A stretch of 16,861 nt of DNA from assembly GCA_029004655.1 (NCBI GenBank), contig JAQVYP010000021.1, positions 1 to 16,861 on the forward strand, in the 5' to 3' direction. Source of the DNA: Oscillospiraceae bacterium. GTDB taxonomy: Bacteria > Bacillota > Clostridia > Oscillospirales > Acutalibacteraceae. The notes under the pieces are model-generated. The model was given only the letters and a program-made list of their open reading frames with translations, had not been told where the DNA came from and made no database searches. This document shows positions 1 to 8,161 of the stretch, in pieces. Each line of letters starts with the position of its first letter. The first letter of the stretch is position 1. A program made the position numbers and the translations under genes.

Positions 1-120
1 CCCCATGTCAACACAAAATTCCATTTTTTTTAAATTATTTGAATTCTTTTAGATTATGCTGCATATTAGTAATGAATTATATATTATTTTACACAGATTA
101 TAATAAAAGCACGAATTCTA

Positions 121-149
121 TTGTAATTAAATTTAATTTCTGATATAAT
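121..149 (+). promoter_or_regulatory. Probable sigma-A-type promoter of metA
   Basis: TTGTAA (121-126) and TATAAT (144-149) are separated by exactly 17 bp and lie 56 bp upstream of the metA start. The region is very AT-rich, so chance matches are easy; the perfect -10 and ideal spacing make this the best candidate. No SAM riboswitch, T-box or other structured leader is visible between it and metA. Confidence 0.5.
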
Positions 150-158
150 TTCTGATAT
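134..158 (+). repeat. Overlapping direct repeat at the metA promoter
   Basis: The 13-mer TAATTTCTGATAT occurs at 134-146 and again at 146-158, giving a 12-bp period that covers the predicted -10 box and the start-site region. It could be a regulator site on one face of the helix, or simply low-complexity AT sequence. Only two copies are present. Confidence 0.4.
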
Positions 159-204
159 TATATTATACATTATAGTAGCTATAATTCAGACAAGGATTGA
201 TTAG

Positions 205-1119
205 ATGCCAATTAATATTCCTGACAGTTTACCTGCCGCAAGGACTCTAGAATCAGAAAATATTTTTGTTATAACTGAAAACCGTGCATCTCATCAGGAT
301 ATCCGTCCGTTGAGAATTGCAATTTTAAATCTCATGCCTACTAAGATAGATACTGAGACTCAGTTGTTGCGCCTATTGGGCGACACACCGCTACAGGTCG
401 AGATTGAGCTTTTGCAAACAGCATCGCATACATCAAAAAACACTTCTGCAGAACATTTATTAAAATTTTATAAAACCTATTATGATGTTAAAAACGAACG
501 ATTTGATGGTTTAATCATTACCGGAGCCCCTGTTGAACTTTTAGACTTTGAAGACGTCAATTATTGGGAGGAACTGTGCCAGATAATGGAGTGGTCTAAA
601 ACTCATGTTTATTCAACATTTCACATCTGCTGGGCAGCTCAGGCAGGACTTTATTATCATTATGGTATACCTAAACATTTAATGAATGATAAATTAAGCG
701 GGATTTTTGAGCATAGTCCAACTACATTGTTTCATCCACTTACTAGAGGGTTTGATGATGTGTTTTACGCTCCTCATTCGAGAAATTCTGAAGTTAAAGC
801 AGAGGACATAGAAAAAATCAAATGTCTGGACATATTAGCAACTTCTAAAGAAGCTGGGGTTTATATAGTTGCCGACCATGCCTGCCGCAATTTTTTCATC
901 ACAGGTCATTCAGAGTACAGCAGGATGACACTTTTTAATGAGTATTCACGTGATGTTTTGAAAGGAATAAGTCCAAAAATTCCTGTTAATTATTTTGAAG
1001 ATGATAATCCACAATTAAATCCTATATGTAAATGGAAATCACACGCAAATTTGCTTTATGGAAACTGGATTAATAATATTGTCTACCAGCACACTCCTTA
1101 CAATTTATCAGAATTATAA
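205..1119 (+). CDS. metA: Homoserine O-acyltransferase MetA, predicted acetyl-CoA-specific
   Basis: This cytosolic enzyme acylates the hydroxyl of L-homoserine, the first committed step of methionine synthesis. The 304-residue length is normal for the MetA family. The catalytic residues are all visible: nucleophile Cys142 in the FHICWAAQAG segment, and His235 and Glu237 in TGHSEYSR. Residue 111, in GAPVE, is Glu. In this family Glu111 is known to favour acetyl-CoA and Gly111 succinyl-CoA, so the product is predicted to be O-acetylhomoserine despite the usual 'succinyltransferase' label. The start is supported by AAGGA at 192-196, 8 bases before the ATG. The gene stands alone here; no other methionine genes are adjacent, and the next gene is 389 bp away and functionally unrelated. 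Family assignment is secure; acyl donor is inferred from one residue. Confidence 0.95.
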   Translation: MPINIPDSLPAARTLESENIFVITENRASHQDIRPLRIAILNLMPTKIDTETQLLRLLGDTPLQVEIELLQTASHTSKNTSAEHLLKFYKTYYDVKNERFDGLIITGAPVELLDFEDVNYWEELCQIMEWSKTHVYSTFHICWAAQAGLYYHYGIPKHLMNDKLSGIFEHSPTTLFHPLTRGFDDVFYAPHSRNSEVKAEDIEKIKCLDILATSKEAGVYIVADHACRNFFITGHSEYSRMTLFNEYSRDVLKGISPKIPVNYFEDDNPQLNPICKWKSHANLLYGNWINNIVYQHTPYNLSEL

Positions 1120-1214
1120 TTCATCCGGCATTAATAATCACAGCCACCCCTATATGGGACATGAAAGCCAGTCATCTAAAAACGGTTGGCTTTCACTATA
1201 TACACCGGATTGAA
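1120..1214 (+). other. Large imperfect inverted repeat downstream of metA
   Basis: TTCATCCGG (1120-1128) and CCGGATTGAA (1205-1214) form an outer inverted repeat with one unpaired base. Inside it GAAAGCCA (1163-1170) pairs perfectly with TGGCTTTC (1187-1194), leaving a 16-nt loop. A competing 7-bp pairing joins CAGTCAT (1169-1175) to ATGACTG (1216-1222). The element starts at the metA stop codon and has no T-tract, so it is not a standard intrinsic terminator. It could be a 3' RNA structure of metA, a small non-autonomous element, or a remnant. I see no gene in the rest of the 1120-1508 gap apart from the promoter candidates listed separately. Confidence 0.4.
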
Positions 1215-1249
1215 CATGACTGATTCTAATTTTATAGTTTTGATATTAG

Positions 1250-1278
1250 TTGACAAAAGTAAGACACCTCCATATACA
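1250..1278 (+). promoter_or_regulatory. Probable promoter of the glycosyltransferase cassette
   Basis: A perfect TTGACA (1250-1255) lies 17 bp before TATACA (1273-1278). A start near 1285 would give an untranslated leader of about 220 nt before the 1020-residue glycosyltransferase. A second candidate, TTGCAA (1335-1340), 17 bp, TACAAT (1358-1363), would shorten that leader to about 140 nt. Confidence 0.5.
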
Positions 1279-1508
1279 ATTTTCAATTGTGTAATAACAA
1301 TCAGATTTGTAGATTTTATGGAGTGTTAATTATATTGCAAACATGGACCGAATGTGTTACAATTCAAGCCAATAGATTTTCAAAAATCGTGTTGATTGTG
1401 TACTGAATAATCTCGGATAAATAATCATCATACGAATACCACTGAATATTAACATAATAAGATTTAAATAGCGTTTATATTAAAATAAACAAAGGAAAAT
1501 TTATATTT

Positions 1509-4500
1509 ATGAAAAATGTTGAAAATGCTGATATTATTGTTTTTGACGATATATACCCAGATAACAAATCTCTTTTCAGAGAAATCGAGTTTAATGAATA
1601 TCTAAAAATGGATTGTGATATCAAAATTGTAACTTCAAATCCGGATTTCAATACCCGATCAGACCAATATAATAATTATTTTGGTCAAAATCCAAGCAAC
1701 ATAAATAAAATAGTATCTTATGATGAAAACACTTTTTATAGTGCAAAACTTGCATATGTTGTTTTTTTCAGTAATCTTGTAAAATTCGATTTAGGTTACT
1801 CTATAAAAATACCTTTTATTGTAAACCTATATCCTGGTGGTCAATTTCAAATTAATAATATAGAATGTGATGAATTATATAAGAAATACTTTTTCTCGCC
1901 ATATTTGAGAAAAGTAATTGTCACGCAAAAGTTGACTTATGATTATTTGGTTGACAACCATTTATGCCCTGTTGAAAAAATCGAACATATTTTTGGTGTT
2001 GTTTTGTCAAATTATAATGATAAAATTATTAGTAAAAAATATTTTTCAATTGATAAAGAGGTCTTAGATGTTTGCTTTGTTGCATATAAATATTCTTCAA
2101 ATGGCATAGATAAGGGTTTTGATACATTCATCGAGGTTTCAAAATTATTGGCTCATAAATATAATAATATCAGATTTCACGTAGTTGGAAATTTTTCTGA
2201 AAATGACATTGATATTTCAGAAATCCAAGATAGAATAATATTTTGGGGTACTCAAAAAGGCGAATGGTTCGACGAATTTTATGCCGACAAAGACATTATT
2301 GTTTCGCCGACTGAACCGTTTATTTTAAGCAAAGGCAGCTTTGACGGATTCCCAACGGCAAGCGTTTCAGAGGCATCAATCAGAAATGTTGCTATGATTG
2401 TTACAGACAAATTAAATCTTAATGATAATCGTTTTGAAAAAGATAATGAAATTGTAATTACAAATAACGATGCTCACGAGATTGCCAAAAAAATTGAATT
2501 TTTTTATCATAATCCAAAAGAATTAGCAGTGCTTGCTGACAAGGGCTGCCAAAAAAGCAGATACATTTATTCAAAGCAAAATCAGATTGAAAGAAGAAAA
2601 CAAATATTAAAGAATGAGATTAATATGTCAAGAGCAATTCCGATAATGCATTGCTTTGATAATAACTACGTCATCCAAGCGGCGGTTTCAATGTATTCGA
2701 TGTTAAAGCATGTGAATACGAAAAATAACTACATTCTTTATGTTTTGCATACGGATATAACTGTACAAAATCAAACCAGATTGCAGCAGACCATTTCCCA
2801 ATTTCCTAATGCACAACTAATATTTATTAATATGAACAACAGGTTTAAAGAATTGTGGGAAGAAATTGTTTTTAACGGTTATTATTCAAAAGAAGTTTTA
2901 TATAAGTTAATTGTTCCATCTATTTTTCCTCAGCACGATAAACTTATTATTACCGATGTTGACGTTGTGTTTTTATCTGACATTTCAGAAAGCTATAATT
3001 GTTTCGACAACAATCCAAAAGCATTAATTGCTGGAGTTAAGCAAGTTTGTCCACGAAACAGTTGGCTTGAACAATTTTACGAATCATGCTATAACAATGG
3101 TGATTTTGGAGAAAATGCTTTATCAAAGCTGAAAACCTGCGGTGGTTATCTGGTCTTTAATCTTGAAAATATGAGAAAGCAAGATACAGAAAAAAAATTC
3201 ATTGAATATCTTGCTAAAAATGCAAACATTTTAAAACAATCCGAACAAGATGTAATTAATTTTTGTTTAGATGATGAAGATGTAATTCATTTGCCATTAA
3301 ATTATGTAGTCTGCTCTTATATGTATGATTTGTTTTATGATAAAGCAACATTAAATTCAGACCATCACTATACCGAGCAAGAAATTGTTTCTGCTATGAA
3401 ACAACCAATTCAATTACATTATGCAACCAAAACTAAGCCATGGAATGCGGTCACTTGTACAAAAACAGATATATGGTTCGAATATTTGGCTCAATCCGGC
3501 ATGATAAATGAATATTTTCAAAAAATTTCATCACAAAACAGTGATGAGCCTGTAGTAATAAATGATTGTAGCAATATCACTTATGCAGAGAATTGCGAAA
3601 GCAAAAAAATGATAAGTATTATTTGCTGCACATACAATCACGAAGCGTTTATCAGACAGGCATTAGATGGAATTTTCAATCAAATAACAGATTATGATTA
3701 TGAAGTTATTATTGCTGATGATGCTTCAACAGATAACACGCAGAAAATCATCAAAGAATATGAAATGAAATATCCTGGCAAAATAGTAAGTCTATTTAGG
3801 AAAGCCAATGTCGGAATAGGTGCAAATTATTATGAGGCTTTAAGTTTAGCTAATGGTAAATACTTAGCTATTTGCGATGGAGATGATTGCTGGATTGATA
3901 ATAACAAATTGCAGACACAGGTTGATTTCTTGGAAAATAACCCGGATTATACAGTTTGTTGTTCATCTTTTAATCAACATTTTATAAGCAGAGATATTGA
4001 AGACAGAATTTTCAATGTTGATGATTATATAAAAGAATCATATATTATAAAAGATCATTATTATTTTTCAGATTTGTTGAACTGTAGATTTGTTGCTTCT
4101 TGCACAGCTGTTCTTCGTTGGAAATTAAAAGGTAATGTGCCATATTTTTTAAAAAGCTATAGTGTAATTGATTTACCATTGATTTTAATACACTCAGCTT
4201 TCGGAAAAGTTAAAGTTTTTAGTGATAACGTATTTTCGCAATACAATATTCACGAAAACGGAATCACTTCGTCATATCAGCAGGAAACATTGAAAGATAA
4301 CATTATAATGGTTATCTGCGAAGTGAATCAATTTTTGAATTTTAAATTTGACAAAGTTATTCAAGAATATTTTAACGCAATTAAGCTTCTTGAATCAGAA
4401 TGTCCAACGGAAACGGATGATTCTGAGCAAAACGAATATAAAGAAATTATATTCGTAAAAGCAATTAAGACTATATATAAATATTTGGTTCCGGAGTTGT

Positions 4501-4571
4501 TTCAGGAATTGTATAGACAACTAAAGAGATTGCTTAAAAAATCTTATAATTTTTTGATAAAAAGGGATTAA
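1509..4571 (+). CDS. Triple-domain glycosyltransferase (GT4-like, GT8-like, GT2-like)
   Basis: A cytosolic enzyme of 1020 residues with three glycosyltransferase modules in one unbroken frame. Residues about 1-372 are a GT-B fold of GT4 type, with the C-terminal donor-site segment SFDGFPTASVSEAS (277-290, Glu288). Residues about 374-670 are a GT8-like GT-A domain: the DVD metal motif is at 483-485, GGYLVF at 545-550, SEQD at 578-581 and an HYATKTKPW segment at 637-645. Residues about 700-925 are a GT2 domain, with IIADDAS at 734-740, the DGD metal motif at 790-792 and a DLPL acidic motif at 888-891. The last 90 residues look helical and basic. All three active sites look intact, so it may add three successive sugars to one acceptor. 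No signal peptide or membrane segment is seen. The ribosome site AAAGGA (1491-1496) is a little far (12 bases) from the ATG. Donors and acceptor are unknown. Confidence 0.85.
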   Translation: MKNVENADIIVFDDIYPDNKSLFREIEFNEYLKMDCDIKIVTSNPDFNTRSDQYNNYFGQNPSNINKIVSYDENTFYSAKLAYVVFFSNLVKFDLGYSIKIPFIVNLYPGGQFQINNIECDELYKKYFFSPYLRKVIVTQKLTYDYLVDNHLCPVEKIEHIFGVVLSNYNDKIISKKYFSIDKEVLDVCFVAYKYSSNGIDKGFDTFIEVSKLLAHKYNNIRFHVVGNFSENDIDISEIQDRIIFWGTQKGEWFDEFYADKDIIVSPTEPFILSKGSFDGFPTASVSEASIRNVAMIVTDKLNLNDNRFEKDNEIVITNNDAHEIAKKIEFFYHNPKELAVLADKGCQKSRYIYSKQNQIERRKQILKNEINMSRAIPIMHCFDNNYVIQAAVSMYSMLKHVNTKNNYILYVLHTDITVQNQTRLQQTISQFPNAQLIFINMNNRFKELWEEIVFNGYYSKEVLYKLIVPSIFPQHDKLIITDVDVVFLSDISESYNCFDNNPKALIAGVKQVCPRNSWLEQFYESCYNNGDFGENALSKLKTCGGYLVFNLENMRKQDTEKKFIEYLAKNANILKQSEQDVINFCLDDEDVIHLPLNYVVCSYMYDLFYDKATLNSDHHYTEQEIVSAMKQPIQLHYATKTKPWNAVTCTKTDIWFEYLAQSGMINEYFQKISSQNSDEPVVINDCSNITYAENCESKKMISIICCTYNHEAFIRQALDGIFNQITDYDYEVIIADDASTDNTQKIIKEYEMKYPGKIVSLFRKANVGIGANYYEALSLANGKYLAICDGDDCWIDNNKLQTQVDFLENNPDYTVCCSSFNQHFISRDIEDRIFNVDDYIKESYIIKDHYYFSDLLNCRFVASCTAVLRWKLKGNVPYFLKSYSVIDLPLILIHSAFGKVKVFSDNVFSQYNIHENGITSSYQQETLKDNIIMVICEVNQFLNFKFDKVIQEYFNAIKLLESECPTETDDSEQNEYKEIIFVKAIKTIYKYLVPELFQELYRQLKRLLKKSYNFLIKRD

Positions 4572-4677
4572 TAACTCAAAAGATTTAATGTTTATTATAG
4601 TTTTGCTTTGTGTTCATTAATGAATATGAATTAATTTATGACTTTTTTAAAAACACTTTTAAAGGTATGATAGAAAT

Positions 4678-5244
4678 ATGGATAGTTTTTATTCTGAGGA
4701 AGAGTTAAAACAGTTAGGTCTTAAATCTCTTGGAGAAAATGTTAAAATAAGCCGCAAGGCAAGTTTTTACGGTAACGAAAAAATTAAAATAGGCAGCAAT
4801 GTGCGCATTGACGATTTTTGTATTTTAAGCGGAAAGATTGAAATACATAATTATGTCCACATTGCAGCTTATACCGCTCTATATGGAGGTAATGACGGAA
4901 TATTCATTGATGATTTCGTAAATATTTCGTCAAAAATTTGTATCTACTCGATTAGTGATGATTATTCAGGCGAAACAATGACCAGCCCTTTGGTGCCTGA
5001 CAAATACAAAAATGTATTAAGTGCAGCAGTTATAATCAACAAAAATACTATTATCGGAACGGGTTGCACAATATTGCCGGGAGTGGAAATTGCAGAAGGT
5101 TGTGCTTTTGGCGCAATGAGTTTAATTAACAAAAGTACACACGAGTTTACAATTTATGCAGGAATACCGGCCAGAAAAATCAAAGAAAGAAAAAAGGATT
5201 TTCTGATCTTAGAAAAAAATTTTTTAGAAAGTGCGGGCAAGTAA
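4678..5244 (+). CDS. Left-handed beta-helix acyltransferase, probable sugar N- or O-acetyltransferase
   Basis: A 188-residue protein of the hexapeptide-repeat acyltransferase family (WbbJ/galactoside acetyltransferase type), which uses acetyl-CoA or a related donor. Imperfect hexapeptide rungs run from about residue 36 to 150 (for example IGSNVRIDDFCI, IIGTGCTILPGVEIAEGCAFGA) and are broken by a loop around DDYSGE (94-99). The conserved end YAGIPARKIKER (160-171) is typical. His61, in VHIAAY, is a candidate general base. The stop codon TAA directly abuts the ATG of the aminotransferase gene, so translation is probably coupled. This pairing suggests that it acylates the amino group made by that enzyme, but O-acetylation of a glycan is also possible. 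The ribosome site is weak: AAAGG at 4660-4664, 13 bases from the ATG. A 12-bp palindrome, TTCATTAATGAA (4613-4624), lies in the short upstream gap. Confidence 0.85.
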   Translation: MDSFYSEEELKQLGLKSLGENVKISRKASFYGNEKIKIGSNVRIDDFCILSGKIEIHNYVHIAAYTALYGGNDGIFIDDFVNISSKICIYSISDDYSGETMTSPLVPDKYKNVLSAAVIINKNTIIGTGCTILPGVEIAEGCAFGAMSLINKSTHEFTIYAGIPARKIKERKKDFLILEKNFLESAGK

Positions 5245-6348
5245 ATGTCAAACAAACCTATCTTAGTGACGCGCTCATCTATGCCGCCGTACGATGAATT
5301 CATTAATGAAATTATGCCTATTTGGGATAGCCATTGGCTGACAAACGGAGGAGAATTTCATCAAACATTAGAAAAAAAGCTGACGGAGTTTCTGCAAGTT
5401 AATAATATTTCTCTTTTTACCAATGGTCATATGGCATTGGAGTTGGCATTTCAAGCTTTAAATTTATCAGGCGAAATTATAACAACGCCTTTCACTTTTG
5501 TTTCAACAACACACGCAATTGTCCGAAGTGGTATGACACCTGTTTTTTGCGATATAAACTGCATGGATTATACAATAGACGTTTCGAAAATCGAAAGGTT
5601 AATAACGGAAGAAACTGTTGCAATAGCACCGGTTCATGTGTACGGTAACGTTTGTGATGTTGAAGAAATAGAAAAAATAGCAACCAAATACAATTTAAAG
5701 GTAATTTATGATGCCGCGCATGCATTTGGGGTACAATACAAAGGAAAAGGCATTGGAAATTTTGGCGATTTGTCAATGTTTAGTTTTCATGCAACCAAGG
5801 TGTTTAATACAATAGAGGGTGGTGCAATAACCTATAGTAATTCAGAAATAGGGAAAAAACTGAACCGCCTAAAAAATTTTGGCATTAAAGATGAAGAAAC
5901 CGTTGACATCATCGGTGCAAACGCTAAAATGAATGAATTTCAAGCAGTTATGGGAATATGTAATTTGAGGCATTTCGATGAGGAAATTGCGAAAAGAAAA
6001 GTTGTTGTTGAAAAATATAGAGAAATATTATCAGTCATAAAAGGTATAAAAACGTTAGGTCAGTTTAAAGATGTGAAATCAAACTACGCTTATTTCCCTG
6101 TAATTATTGAGCCGGAAATTTTCGGAGAAAGCAGAGACGATATTTATAACAGATTGAAGCTTCATAATATATTTGCAAGAAAATATTTTTATCCTATCAC
6201 CAACACTTTAGATTGCTATAAGGAAAAATATAGTGCAAATAATACTCCAATTGCTTTGGACATTTCTAAAAAGGTTTTAACTTTGCCGTTGTATGCAGAT
6301 TTACCGCTAGATGATGTTGAACGAATTTGCAAAATAATACTAAACTAA
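5245..6348 (+). CDS. DegT/DnrJ/EryC1 sugar aminotransferase, VioA-like
   Basis: A PLP-dependent enzyme of 367 residues, normal for the family, that transfers an amino group to a keto sugar-nucleotide. Residues that can be placed are Lys185 in SFHATKVFNTIEGGA, which forms the Schiff base with PLP, and Asp156 in YDAAHAFG, which contacts the pyridine nitrogen. The N-terminal pattern with SHWLTNGGEFH (29-39) and the HATK-type lysine motif resemble VioA, which makes dTDP-4-amino-4,6-dideoxyglucose, more than the SFYPGK type (FdtB/DesV). The substrate is therefore likely a dTDP-4-keto-6-deoxyhexose, but sequence alone does not fix it. The genes for making that precursor (rmlA, rmlB) are not in the window. 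It begins right after the acyltransferase stop. Together they would yield an N-acylated amino-deoxysugar for the neighbouring glycosyltransferases. Confidence 0.9.
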   Translation: MSNKPILVTRSSMPPYDEFINEIMPIWDSHWLTNGGEFHQTLEKKLTEFLQVNNISLFTNGHMALELAFQALNLSGEIITTPFTFVSTTHAIVRSGMTPVFCDINCMDYTIDVSKIERLITEETVAIAPVHVYGNVCDVEEIEKIATKYNLKVIYDAAHAFGVQYKGKGIGNFGDLSMFSFHATKVFNTIEGGAITYSNSEIGKKLNRLKNFGIKDEETVDIIGANAKMNEFQAVMGICNLRHFDEEIAKRKVVVEKYREILSVIKGIKTLGQFKDVKSNYAYFPVIIEPEIFGESRDDIYNRLKLHNIFARKYFYPITNTLDCYKEKYSANNTPIALDISKKVLTLPLYADLPLDDVERICKIILN

Positions 6349-6495
6349 GTTATTCCATGCATCATATATTCAGAGGTTTCAGCGCCTTATCGAACGTATA
6401 ACGCAGTTCCGGAAGAATCAATTTCTCCGATAGGTTTCTAACTTAGAATATTAAAAAATGTTTTTTCTAAACAAGTATTAAATGGAGAACGTTTT

Positions 6496-8082
6496 ATGAC
6501 TAACGTAAACGCCAAGGTTAGTGTTATAATTCCATGCTATAATCACGCAGAATTTGTAAGTAAAGCAATTCAAAGTGTTATAATGCAGGATTATAAAGAA
6601 TTTGAACTTATTATTGCCGATGACTTTTCAAAAGATAATTCGGTTGAGGTAATAGACACTTTTGTTGACCCCAGAATAAAAAAATTCTTTTTAAAGGAAA
6701 ATCTAGGCCCAACAGAGATACTAAAATTCTTAATCCAGCATTCAAATGGAGAATATATAGCACTGTTAAATTCTGATGATACTTGGTGTCAAGGTAAATT
6801 AAAAAAACAAGTTGAAGTTTTAGATAATAGTCCAGAAATCGCTGCTTGTTTCACGTGGGCAGACTTTATTAACGAAGATAGTGCTCCATATGTGGGAGAC
6901 GGATCAATTGATTTAAATACTTTTGTTGAAAACAACAGATCTCAAAGCGATTGGCTACATAGATTTTATTATCAGGGCAATTGCATATGTCACCCTAGTA
7001 TGATGATTAGAAAAAAAATATACAGCGAAACCGGATACTATAATGATGCATTGAGACAACTCCCGGATTTTGACTTTTGGGTTCGCTTAATTTTGAAATA
7101 TCCTATTCATATTTTAGACGAAATATATGTTCACCATAGACGTTTGGGCAGTGATTCACACAATACAAGTGAAATGAATAAACCAAACATTAATAGAATG
7201 ATTTATGAATTTTTAAACATAACGAAATATATGTTTGACAATATTGATGACAAATTATTTATTGATGGTTTTAGTAAAGAATTTATTAATAAAGATTCTA
7301 AAACTACAGAAGAGCTTTTGTGTGAAAAGTACTTTATACTATTAAATGGCTGTTCAATTGGAAAATACACTAAAATTCTAGCATATCAATTTTTTATGGA
7401 TCATTATAATGATTATAATGTTAAAGAATGCTTTTCAAAAAAATTTAATTACGATTTTACAAATTTCTATAAAGACAACGGTAATACAATTATCGATATT
7501 AAAGAAGAAATAGATGGTATACCCCCTATCTTTATCAGCAAATTTTTCATACCTATAAATGGTGGATATTCAGAAGATAATGTATTATCGGTCACACCGG
7601 TAATTTGCAGAAATGACTTCATTTATGAATTCCAAATAGATAGAAATGTGAAAAACATTAGATTTGATCCGGTTGAAGGATACTTCTTTATGTGCGATCG
7701 CGCTGAAGCGACAATCAATGGGAAAGATATTGAGATATTGCCCCAAAACGCCTTTTCCGTTGACAATATGCTTATTTTTCCAAATCTAGACCCTCAATAT
7801 ATATTAAAATGCAATGTTAATAAAGGGGATATTATAAAAGTAAAGCTGGTAAATCCATTATTTTGTACACTCCAAAGCCTCAATGAGTGTAACAGCGTTC
7901 AATTAGGTTGTATTTTTCAGAAAATACTTTCATTGCTTGATAGTGCACAACTAAATCACCTGGATTTAAGCACAGATAAAATGTCGAAAAAAGCAAATTT
8001 CCCTTTTCATATTGTTGTTTTTCGCTGCGCAAGAAAAACATTAAGTTCAATAAAAAGATTTATATTTAGTAAGAAAGCGTAA
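6496..8082 (+). CDS. GT2 glycosyltransferase with C-terminal beta-rich domain
   Basis: A 528-residue protein with a GT2 catalytic domain at about residues 7-225: VSVIIPCYNH at 8-17, IIADDFSKDN at 39-48, metal-binding SDD at 93-95 and the acidic LPDFDFW motif at 189-195. A helical linker follows, to about residue 340. Residues about 345-455 look beta-rich and include an IRFDP motif (388-392) that recurs in accessory domains at the end of some bacterial glycosyltransferases; its role is not known to me, possibly acceptor or glycan binding. The C-terminus is basic and has no clear membrane helix. GGAGAA (6484-6489), 6 bases before the ATG, supports the start. The 147-bp gap upstream holds only an AT-rich hairpin near 6441-6476. 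The enzyme probably adds a sugar to the same glycan as the 1020-residue protein; donor and linkage are unknown. Confidence 0.85.
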   Translation: MTNVNAKVSVIIPCYNHAEFVSKAIQSVIMQDYKEFELIIADDFSKDNSVEVIDTFVDPRIKKFFLKENLGPTEILKFLIQHSNGEYIALLNSDDTWCQGKLKKQVEVLDNSPEIAACFTWADFINEDSAPYVGDGSIDLNTFVENNRSQSDWLHRFYYQGNCICHPSMMIRKKIYSETGYYNDALRQLPDFDFWVRLILKYPIHILDEIYVHHRRLGSDSHNTSEMNKPNINRMIYEFLNITKYMFDNIDDKLFIDGFSKEFINKDSKTTEELLCEKYFILLNGCSIGKYTKILAYQFFMDHYNDYNVKECFSKKFNYDFTNFYKDNGNTIIDIKEEIDGIPPIFISKFFIPINGGYSEDNVLSVTPVICRNDFIYEFQIDRNVKNIRFDPVEGYFFMCDRAEATINGKDIEILPQNAFSVDNMLIFPNLDPQYILKCNVNKGDIIKVKLVNPLFCTLQSLNECNSVQLGCIFQKILSLLDSAQLNHLDLSTDKMSKKANFPFHIVVFRCARKTLSSIKRFIFSKKA

Positions 8083-8126
8083 AATCATTTATTAATCCAA
8101 TTGGATGGTTTTGTAAAGAAAATGTA

Positions 8127-8155
8127 TTGACTATTTTACTTGGCTGGTATAAAAT
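8127..8155 (+). promoter_or_regulatory. Probable promoter of the V-ATPase operon leader
   Basis: TTGACT (8127-8132) and TAAAAT (8150-8155) are 17 bp apart, with a TGG just before the -10 region that resembles an extended -10. Transcription would begin near 8162, about 165 nt before ntpF and upstream of an intrinsic terminator. A 12-bp palindrome, ATCCAATTGGAT (8095-8106), sits 20 bp upstream of the -35 and could be an operator. Confidence 0.6.
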
Positions 8156-8161
8156 ACAAAT

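Noticed and set aside
5..52. Tiny 15-codon ORF at the left edge and a minus-strand TTGACA (7-12)
   Set aside because: The ORF lacks a ribosome site and is low-complexity; the minus-strand -35 would need a -10 outside the window, so a divergent gene cannot be supported.
5492..5776. Minus-strand open frame inside the aminotransferase gene
   Set aside because: It lies wholly antisense to a well-supported enzyme gene, and its product is low-complexity with no recognisable domain.
6441..6476. AT-rich hairpin (TTAGAA 6443-6448 with TTCTAA 6465-6470) before the second glycosyltransferase
   Set aside because: The stem has only A-T pairs apart from one G-C, with a bulge; it is too weak to call a terminator, and cotranscription with upstream genes remains likely.
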